IMG/VR virus record: IMGVR_UViG_3300020193_000005
Location: 45,137 to 109,136 of that record
Length of the DNA: 64,000 nt
Strand: one strand, 5' to 3'
From: a virus
A program made the translations under genes and the position numbers. Below the pieces are notes generated by a model. It was not told where the DNA came from and made no database searches. It was given only the letters and a program-made list of their open reading frames with translations. Each line of letters starts with the position of its first letter. Positions within the stretch are counted from its first letter, which is position 1. Positions 1 to 9,400 of the stretch are shown here, one piece after another.

Positions 1-3000
1 AGAGACGACGAAAAGATCATCATGGAGAGCTTGGAGATCTCCAAGGACGAAGTCTTCGCTTACGTCACGCGACGTGGCGAGGACGAAATAATACTGGACA
101 TACGCAACGTCGTGGAGAGAACGGCGAAGAAACAACAGTTGCCACGGAAACCAAAGACGAGAATACCCTCCAAAAATAGGAACCTGACTCCCCCCGGCGA
201 CAGCGGAGCGATGAGTTCGCTAAGCAAGGAACAGATCGACGAAATGACGCAAAGATACAAAGACGGAGATTCCGTTCTGGAGTTGGCTAACGATTACTCA
301 GTAACCCAGGGCACCGTCTACTATCACCTGAGAAGAAAAGGCGTCGCCAGAAGGCCGGTCGGAAGGCGGAAAAAGCCCGGGGGATTTTCTGCCATAAAAC
401 GAAGATTGAAGGATTCCCTGGGACAAATCGGACTATTCGCCGCCTTCTCCAACGATCCGCAAAAAACTCTGAGATCTTCCAACCAAATGAAAACTTACTT
501 GCTTTCCGAACCCGTCCGAACACCGGACGACCTACATCCGGACGAGTTCGCATTGCGTCCGAATTTCGTTCGAGCCGCGATAGCCGCCGGATTGGGACTA
601 TTCAAGGCATTGAACCATAAAACCTTCAAAGTTCAGGGTCCGATAGCTAGGGAATTCACGGAACTAATGGTCGGACCCAAGATGGTCAACGACGCCATCG
701 GAACGACGTACCCGACGCTCCAGGAATTGGGGGAAATATTCGCGGCCAACGCAATCGTCAGGGCGCGAATCAGGTCTCTTTTCGGAATCAATGATCCGAC
801 CGCGCTCGCGTGGGCGATCCAATCGGGAGCTCCACTCCGCGAAGGCGGAGAGAGGATATTCGACATACCCGAATCGCCTCCGTACACAAGAAACCTGGTG
901 GGGGGTGGCTATGTCTATTTCGAGGGAATCGACAATAGAAGACCGTTCGTTCTATCGGTCATGGCGAATATGCCCGAAGCGGTGAGGAGCAAGTTGTACT
1001 GGGATAGTGACAAGATTCCGTGGAGCAAGAGAGACGTGCCCATAACTGTGGAGAAGGGGGAACTACCAGGCGGTAGGAAATACGAACGATCGCCCGTGGA
1101 CGAAGTTTTACCGCTTTTTGTTCCCGGTCACGATACGAGTCGATTGGATTTAATCAAGACGAATCACTCTTCGCCGGACGGAGCGAGGCTGGCCCAATAC
1201 GTGGAAATGGCGAAGGAAGAAATACGACAGTGGGCGGCGGATCACGACGAATGGGCCAGGAGATGGGCACAAAGCGTATATCGAATCATGAGCGAAGCTG
1301 GTCTGAGCGACGACGAAATAGCGGAAGTGATAAACAGGGACTGGTTGCAAAACATAACTTTCGGAATCGGAGATGCGGGAGACATATTGCAAAACGCCAT
1401 GTTTATGGCACTCCTTATGACGAGATCCAAGTTCGCCCCGGTGGTGCATCTAGAAAACGGATTTGACGATCCGAATTTGGCTCTTCATGAGTTCTTTCAC
1501 GTCCACCTCGGTCAAGGCTTCACGAGACACGGCGAGTACGTCGCCTTCAGGGGACCCGCGGAAGTTTACGACTCCTGGTATCCCCACACGCTATTCGCCT
1601 TAACCTTCAACAGCGCTTTTTGGCAAAACGTAGTGAAAGAGTCGGGAGGAACGGAAGAGCTCAGGAAAGAAATGCGAAAAGCCGTCGAAAAAATGCTCGC
1701 CCCGGAGTACGACTCGGACGTTCGTCTTCTTTTTGAGCTTTTCCCGGAATATCAGCGCGCCTCGGCGGAAATCAGAAAGAAACTCAACGAAATGATCATG
1801 GCGGAAATAATTGAGGACTTCGAAGACTCCACGGGATTCAGGAGGGTAGCGGGAATGCCCAGAGCAACCGAAATAATAAATGCTCCTGGTTTCAGGATTC
1901 CCAAAAGACTATGGCCGTGGGGTTCCAGCTACGGAGGCAAGGAAAGAATCGCCGACGTCCAGGGTAAAACATACGCGAAGTTCGAGGAGAGAATTTTCGG
2001 GGTTCCGGATCCGACGTCCGGCGACGGCGGGAATACGGGGAAAATGTCGCTGGAAAGAACTCCGAAATTCGACGGCGGTCACAGTAGTAGGGGAAGGGGA
2101 ACTCCGTTGGGTGACGGAAAGGACGTCGCAATGAGGGAGGTCGCCGACAGCGCGATCGTCGAGCTGGTCGGCAACCGAGGAAGTAGCTCGCTCACGACCC
2201 TAAGATTTCTCGGACCCTATAGGGCTGGAAGCAGGGTCGTGATGCTTGCGAGGAACGGCGAGTTACGTGGCGTGCCGTTGAAGAACGAAACCAGATCGGC
2301 GATAGCCAACGCCCAGAGGAACGGAGCGAGATTCGTCGTGGGGGACATGCCCGACGTGGATTCTCAGTTCGTGGACTTTTTGGAGGAGATCGGAGCCGAC
2401 TACACGATTTATCACGCCGGAAACTCCCCGAGATTCCGTCCCGGATCGAAAATCCCCGGGACGAACGCGGGAACATTGTCCGAGACGAGAGCCGGCGAAT
2501 CGGATTCTCCGAGTAGGTTGGAGACGATCGGAAGAAACTTGGCCACGGCGGCCGCCGAAGTGGTCGCCGCCGGTTTCGAAGTCAAGGTGTACGGAGGGCG
2601 ATCCGACTCCCAGTCTGGCTCGAATCCGATCGGCGGGATGCTCTCCGCCCTGAACAAAATGAGGGAAAACCCCGATGCTCCTACGGGAAGAAAATTGGCG
2701 GGGTTGACGATGATGATGAGCGCTATGGAAAAATACCTGACGGATTCAACGAACCAACGCCTAGTCGTCGTCTCGAGGGGAGATCGGGTCGTCGGGGCGT
2801 CGTTGATCAAATTCCCGGAAAAGGACTCCGTGGCCGAACTCAGATACGCCGGTTCGTTGTCTCCCGTGAGGGGGGTCGGTAGCGCCATGGTCGCCGAAAT
2901 CATGAGGCTCGCGGCGGACTCGGGCAGATCCATAATCGGAACTTCGTCTCAAGATTCGGTATCCTTTTGGAGAGGGGTCGGCGGGAAAGACGCCGATTGG

Positions 3001-3135
3001 GACGGTCCATATCGCGGAAATACGATATTTGAAATCGACGACGTGAGAAAGGTCGTCGCCGCGATAGACGCCCGTCGCAAGGAATTGAGAGCCCAAAAAC
3101 TACTAGGCACGACCGACGGGGGGAACCCTAGATGA
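1..3135 (+). CDS. Multi-module virion-type protein: HTH, HExxH metalloprotease, GNAT acetyltransferase (5' end cut)
   Basis: The frame is open from base 1, so the true N-terminus lies outside the window; the ATG at 22 may be internal. A D-S-G-A-M junction motif is at 199-213, followed by a helix-turn-helix-like stretch (SVTQGTVYYHLRRKG, about nt 297-341). A zincin motif HEFFH lies at 1486-1500, with upstream context fitting a zinc metalloprotease. A variant junction ending T-G-K-M (2035-2046) precedes a module containing VVGDMPDVDSQFVDFL and GADYTIYHAGN, which I know only as a recurring phage domain of unknown role. The C-terminus resembles a GNAT acetyltransferase (SPVRGVGSAMVAEIM, about 2860-2905, carrying an R-G-V-G-S-A acetyl-CoA loop). 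The gene ends in an ATGA overlap with the next one. Position in the virion block suggests a packaged multi-enzyme protein. The domain calls are by motif only; the virion role is inference. Confidence 0.75.
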   Translation, partial: RDDEKIIMESLEISKDEVFAYVTRRGEDEIILDIRNVVERTAKKQQLPRKPKTRIPSKNRNLTPPGDSGAMSSLSKEQIDEMTQRYKDGDSVLELANDYSVTQGTVYYHLRRKGVARRPVGRRKKPGGFSAIKRRLKDSLGQIGLFAAFSNDPQKTLRSSNQMKTYLLSEPVRTPDDLHPDEFALRPNFVRAAIAAGLGLFKALNHKTFKVQGPIAREFTELMVGPKMVNDAIGTTYPTLQELGEIFAANAIVRARIRSLFGINDPTALAWAIQSGAPLREGGERIFDIPESPPYTRNLVGGGYVYFEGIDNRRPFVLSVMANMPEAVRSKLYWDSDKIPWSKRDVPITVEKGELPGGRKYERSPVDEVLPLFVPGHDTSRLDLIKTNHSSPDGARLAQYVEMAKEEIRQWAADHDEWARRWAQSVYRIMSEAGLSDDEIAEVINRDWLQNITFGIGDAGDILQNAMFMALLMTRSKFAPVVHLENGFDDPNLALHEFFHVHLGQGFTRHGEYVAFRGPAEVYDSWYPHTLFALTFNSAFWQNVVKESGGTEELRKEMRKAVEKMLAPEYDSDVRLLFELFPEYQRASAEIRKKLNEMIMAEIIEDFEDSTGFRRVAGMPRATEIINAPGFRIPKRLWPWGSSYGGKERIADVQGKTYAKFEERIFGVPDPTSGDGGNTGKMSLERTPKFDGGHSSRGRGTPLGDGKDVAMREVADSAIVELVGNRGSSSLTTLRFLGPYRAGSRVVMLARNGELRGVPLKNETRSAIANAQRNGARFVVGDMPDVDSQFVDFLEEIGADYTIYHAGNSPRFRPGSKIPGTNAGTLSETRAGESDSPSRLETIGRNLATAAAEVVAAGFEVKVYGGRSDSQSGSNPIGGMLSALNKMRENPDAPTGRKLAGLTMMMSAMEKYLTDSTNQRLVVVSRGDRVVGASLIKFPEKDSVAELRYAGSLSPVRGVGSAMVAEIMRLAADSGRSIIGTSSQDSVSFWRGVGGKDADWDGPYRGNTIFEIDDVRKVVAAIDARRKELRAQKLLGTTDGGNPR

Positions 3136-3380
3136 AATCAGACGACAAGAAAATTGGACAACTTCCGTCCCTGGAATGGTTGGACGAGGCGGCCGACGGA
3201 GCGGATGTTCCGATCGTGAAGGTAGTTCCGGATCCCAGGCACAGGGAGGCCGCCCTAAGGGAGGCTTATGCGTTGCTCGGCGAGATGAAACCCTACTTTG
3301 AGGCGGTTCGGGAGGATTTTTTGTCCGAGTCCAATGCCGTCGGCAAGATGATCAAAGATCGTAAATATTCGGTTAGCTAA
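3132..3380 (+). CDS. Small hypothetical virion-block protein (82 aa)
   Basis: I do not recognise the family. The ATG at 3132 overlaps the TGA of the preceding long gene (ATGA), a sign of translational coupling. The product is charged and largely helical by eye, with no signal peptide or membrane segment. A 70-base gap follows before the next long gene, holding no clear terminator; its end carries an AGAGGA ribosome-binding site for that gene. Confidence 0.65.
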   Translation: MKSDDKKIGQLPSLEWLDEAADGADVPIVKVVPDPRHREAALREAYALLGEMKPYFEAVREDFLSESNAVGKMIKDRKYSVS

Positions 3381-3450
3381 GTTGATTATGTCTATAATTG
3401 TTGAAGTAGATCGCCAGAACCTCCCCCGCCAAGCAGAGGAACGACGCTAA

Positions 3451-6400
3451 ATGTCGCCGATATTCGAGAACATACCACCCAACTCAAAGGTGATAGCCAA
3501 GCACGGGTCGAAGGTCCTTTTCGGTCTTAGGAACGGGTCAACCGCCTTATACGATTCGAAAAGCGGATCCTTCAGGCGAGGGGACGACGCGGATTTGATG
3601 GCCATGGACGACTTTTCGTCGTCGCACAACGGCGAATGGGCGGACGACAGATTGAGGAGATTCGCCGCTTCTCGAAAAACCCTGAACCTGGGCTCCGATA
3701 TTTCCTTCAAGGTGGTTCAAAAGCCTAGAAAAAGTTCCTCCCGAGACGACGTCGCACAACCACAAGACCTGGCCAACATGCTCCCCAGGGAGTTCGTCAA
3801 CTGGGCCAGATCGTACGTTCCCGGGCAACGTTTACCGATCTCTCCCCCGGGTTACAGCGGAACCGATTCGTGTCTGGGTCAGAACGCCGGCGGTCGATCC
3901 TCCGCAAAAATGCCGAACGCCGACGAGTTGACTTCGATGATTCTGAGAACTTACGGTTTTCCGCAAACGGCGCCGGTCGACGCCACGAAGGAAATGCGCT
4001 CCGCTTACGAAAAGGGTCTCCTGGGCAGAACGATTAGGGAAATGGCGACCCCGAACATTCTCTCGATGGTCGCCGCGGCCAGGGGATTATGGGTTGACAG
4101 GTTGAACAAGATTCGCTGTTTGGGCGGACCCGCGGCGAACAGATTCACGAATATCTTCGGGGTCGGTTGCGACATTCCGTCGTCCCCGGCGGAATTGGCG
4201 CGCGACGCGGCTTCCGCGGCGAGAGAAGCGGCCGGAGACGCCTCTCGCGCCGTCGGCGAGGCAATGGAGAGAGTCGGAGAAGCGCGAGCCGGAGTGGGAA
4301 TAGCCAAAGAAAGAGTCGGCGAGACGATAGAAGCGACCGACGAGATTCCGGGCGATCTCTCCGTGACCAGAATGATCGGAGAGCTCCGACAGTCCGAACA
4401 AACGTTATTCGATACCGATACGGGACAAATGACCAGGCGCGCAGGGGGAAACCAACCGCTCCTCATCAACTCGGCGAACGCGGTCGCCGATGAGACGAAC
4501 AAGAAAGCCACGCGTCGCGTGCTTATTCACGAGGGCGCCCGCAGATGGATAAATTCCTGGGTCGAAAGACAAAAGGGCGAAGATCCGTCCAACCCCCTCG
4601 GCGTTATCAGATCGGCCATACGCAGACGCAGGAGTCGTCAACAGGCGACGACCACGGGAGCGCTGACGCCACAGCAGCTCAACGAGCAGGAAGTGAAGTT
4701 GTACGCACAGGGAGTGATTGAACTCATCAGACTAACGGATCCGGAGCTGGCGGACGAATTGAGCGAACCAAGCCATCTTTTGAACGACATCAACGATCCG
4801 GTCGCAGTGCGTAACGCAGGTAACCAAAATAGCAAAAACGTAATAGAAATGATGCTGACCGACGCCCTCGGCCCAGACGCCGGAAGGGACAGAGCGAAGC
4901 TACAGCGCTACGCGGCGAATTTATTCGCCATCTATCAGCCGTACATCGAAGATAGGCAAAATCATCCCGAATTGAAACAAACTCCCGTCAACTTTGCGCC
5001 GCAGAAAAATTTGTGGGAAACATCGAACGTCGTAGCTTTCTTTACGGTTCCGGGTTTCGGCGGAGGCAGAAATCAGCCTCTTAGCAACTACGTCGCCCCA
5101 ACGCCGACGAATCCAGGATATGCGGGTTCTGGGATGCTTGACCTTTTGGACAGGGGAGAGTTTCCCTTATTCGGAATGGGTTATCCGGGCAACAACGTCG
5201 TCGAGGCGGTAACGAGGAGCGGCGTAACCCCGCTGGACGGATACAAGCACACCACGGATTCGTTCTACAACAAAGTGGTCAAAAATATTGGATCAGGAAA
5301 CGCTCCGTTTCACGGCGTGTACCTTTTTGACTCGAGACTCATAACCGAGCCCGAAAGTTTGATGCGACTATTCGATTCCCCGGACGGACATTTGCCCGTT
5401 TCGGGTTTGTCGCCGGCGGCGGTCCTCCAGCACACCTTGGAACACGAACCCAAACACTTGGTCGCGTTTTCGCAGAGGTTGAGATCGAATCTCGGATACA
5501 CGGAAGCCGAATGGGCGGAAAGACTCGGAAGACAGTTCAAACTCGGGGGATCGGGATTGGAGGACTCGAGGTTCGGCGATCCCATTCTGGGAGAGAATCC
5601 GGATCACGTTTACGGACCGATAGATCTTTTTAGGGACGCTAGGAGCGGGACTTTCATTCGTAGGCAGGTGGACGAACTGATGATAGCGCTACGACATCCG
5701 GACTACGAGGGGGTGGTTTTGCCCGACGGCCTGCGGGGGTGGAAAAGTACGGATCCGGTCCTCAACGGAGCTCAAAAAATTGCGCTTCTATGGAAATTTT
5801 ACGCCAACAACATATCCTGGGATCGCACTACGGCCCAAAACGTCCAGAACTTATACGCGTTGAAAGCCGGCAAGCAAGCGGCGGCGCAACTCGTTGCGGA
5901 AATAGACGAATCGCTCAAGAGACGCGGGTTCGACGACGGCGTTCGGCGAATACTCCAGCAAGCGATCAGAGAAGATTTGATGTATTACGAAGACGGTCCC
6001 CTTGACCGAAGACGGATACTCGGTAGTTCCAGCGAAGACGCGTTGCATCAATCAATAAACGAAGCCGCCATCGACGCCGAGATAGCCCAACGAATCAGCG
6101 CGGGAACGCCCAATCCCGACAGAGATCAGGTAATAAACGATTTGATAGCGCAAGGAAGGGTGATTCCGCTCGGCAGTCGACCGGATCCCGGTCGACCAGT
6201 AACGGGGCCACTGTCGCAACACAATCGACTTTCGGGACAGAACAGGTTGACGGAAAAGCAAATAGTGCTGGCGCAGAATTTCGTCGGCGACGCCTACGCC
6301 ATGTCCTCGGCGATCGAGTTGGACGCCGAATTCAACACGGCCATTGCGCAACCCGATGCCCCGGAAAGAGTAAAACAATTTATCGCCGCTTACAGAGCAG

Positions 6401-9400
6401 TCGACCCGAACTTTACCGATAACGATTTTTACGACATCATAGAATTGATGGCCGGAAGAGAAGCCAGATACAGGTTGCAACATCCGAATCGGCCGAGTCC
6501 ACCTCGGGCATCGGCCGCGCCGAATAGAAATTTGATCGGTGCGCCACCCGCTCAAGCGCGACAGGCATCCCCGCCCCAGGCACCCCCTGCGCTGGGCGGA
6601 GGATTGGGTCCGGGCGGAACTCCGCCGCCACCCGGTGGTGGTGGTGGTGGTGGTGGTGGTGGTGGTGGTGGTGTTACGCCGTCGCCTGGAGGAGGCACGC
6701 CGTCGCCTGGTACGCCGTCGCCTGGTACGCCGTCGCCCGGAGGAGGCACGCCGTCGCCTGGTACGCCGTCGCCTGGGGGCGGTACGCCGTCGCCTGGTAC
6801 GCCCGCCAAAAAACCTCGCAAAAAAAGAACGCCGAAACCCAAGCCGGGCGCGCAAACTCCCCCCGCTTCGCCGACACCTGGCGGGCAAACTCCCCCCGCT
6901 TCGCCGACACCTGGCGGGCAAACTCCCCCCGCTTCGCCGACACCTGGCGCTACGCCGGCGACCCCTAATCAGTCGCCGCTGCCTCAAGGCGGATCACCCG
7001 TTCCGAGACCCAGACCCACGACTCAACGCCCGCCGCAGGCGAAGAGAACCGGTCCGAAACCTTCCTCAAAGGCGGATACAACTACGGTGCAGAAAGCCGG
7101 AGCCTTGTCTGCCGATATAGTACAAACGATAGCGGTCGGCGACCCGAACGATTCGCAGTGGTTGCAGAAATCTCTCGACTCGTTGGACTCCGACGATCAA
7201 GCCGCCTCGGATCATAGGGCAAGGGCCGTTCAGAAAGTCGATCGAGCGTTGGACGATGTTGTCGCGTGGGCGAACGGTCGGCTGCTGCCGAAACCGGTCG
7301 GAATCCATCCCCATTACCCCATACAAATAGTTGCCGGTCCGGACGACAACCCGGCCGTGCGAGAGCTTAGACAGTCGACCGGTCCAAAAGACTTGTTGGA
7401 CAGAATGGATCGACTCGGATACATCGTTCTCGATACCGAAACGGCGGGTCCCGACCTCGAGATTCACGGCGGAGCAATATTCCATTTCTACGCCAAAAAA
7501 AGAAATCCGGACGGCACCGTCGAGGAGCTTGATCTCTACATCAAACCGACCGTCACTCCGGCGATGCCAGTCGATCGCTATCCGGACGCTTTCGAAACCC
7601 TTCCCGACGGAACGAGGATAGCGCGACTCTCCGAGGAGTTGACGAGCGGTCCCCAAAAAATGCTCGACAGAGCCGAATACGACAGAGCCGTAAGCCAGGG
7701 AATCGACAGAACCGAAGCGGCGGCGAGAATAGCCGCGTTTTTGAATCCCGATATGCCGGTCGTGACGATGAACGGAAACAACTTCGATCTTCCGTTGCTG
7801 GACGAAATGCTCGACGAAGGCAGGGCGGCCGGAACCGTCGACAACGACTTCGGGCTTATCGATCTAGCCAGCGTCGACTTGTTGGCGATAGGTCACAACC
7901 TTCTTCGGGGTCGCCACGAACGTCACGATAGAAATCGCAAAGTTGCCGACTTGGCGAGACGTCTATATAACGGGGATAAGATCCCGAGCGGACCAGAACT
8001 AATCGGTCCGTGGATGACTTCCAAAATAGGATCTCCAAAAGGAAGCGTGGAAGGTTACAATCCCGCGACTGCGGATATAAAAGAATTTTGGTCGGAAGAC
8101 GGAGTCAAACACTTCGTAGAAACCCTTCCGGACGGGACGAAAATCAAGGGCGAGGCCATGACGATGCTCAAGACGAACAACAAATTGGACGCTCTCGCCA
8201 ACTACGCGGGAGTCCGCGCCCGCGCGACGCACGACGCCAAGGTGGACGTGGGCAAAACCGAAGAAACGATGAGAGCACTTCTCGAGCAAGGCGAAATACA
8301 AGGAATGAGCAAATACGCCTTCGATCACGAGGCGGCCGCCAAGGCCCAGGAGGCGCTCGGAATGGGCCCACCGCAGGGAGGAACCCTAGACAGGAAACGT
8401 CCGGGAGACGTAAGAAAAGCCAAGGGGACGGCGCAGAGACTCGCCGGTGGTCCGGGAACGAGATCGTCCCGGACGGACACCGATCTCGACTTGGAACAAG
8501 ACGAAAGAGTCGACGCGTTCGCTCCGTGGCCGGATGCCGCCTCGCGGACGGGAATGTCGGCTAACCCCAATCTCCAGGTCATCGAACCGCAAGACGGAAT
8601 GACCTCCGCGGAGAAAAATGAAATGACTACGTTGCTGGAAAAGCTCGAGGGATTGGATCAAATCAAGCAAGTAAGAAAAGCGACGAACCTCACCCCGGAG
8701 GAGAGACAACGACTAAAAATTCTCCTGACCAAAGCCGCGGACGCCTACAAAAAAGCGAAAACTCGCATCAGTGATTCGCAAGGAGATTTGACCGATGACG
8801 AAGGAATCCGAGCTTGGTTGGCCCAACTTGCGAAAATGGAAAAATTCATGAAGGAAAATCCGGATTTGTACAGCGAGGAGGCGATACAGCTGATGGTCGA
8901 CGGCGTCATCAACGGGGCGGGAAACCTAACCCCGGAATCGCTCGTGGCGATGGAAAGACGCGTGAACGATTTGATTACGAAGCTCGGATATCAGGGAGAA
9001 TTTTTTCAAGATATGGTCGCGGCTCATTTGTCCGTCGCGCTCGACAGGGCCGTGCGGGAAATGCGTCGCCGAAACCCGTCGCTTAGCGCGAACGAAATCC
9101 GCGAACTTCTAGGCATGGATCCCGACGATACTCCGTTGGTTGTGGCCATACTCGGCGACTCTGGGGCGATGCGATCGGCGCGAAGAATCGCCGGAACACG
9201 CAGAATCGACGATATCGCTCCAGACTCGGGGGCGATGCGATCGACGCCGGTAGTCGCCAGAAACCCCGACTCCTCCAGAAAGACGGCGGAAAAGACGGCG
9301 TCGATCCTGGGGAGAGCCGAATCCGTCGGGGTGGATATCGACAGACAAGAAAGAGAAGTAGTCCCCCGAATGGCTCAGAATAGAAAAAATGAGATTTTGA

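Noticed and set aside
5960-6050. Match of AGTTEYPSS between a minus-strand frame here and the giant protein near 38170
   Set aside because: The frame here is antisense to a real gene; the shared 13 bases are likely chance.
6052-6987. 311-residue minus-strand frame with Arg-rich repeats
   Set aside because: It is the reverse of the Gly/Pro repeat region of the 2527-residue gene; composition and position explain it.
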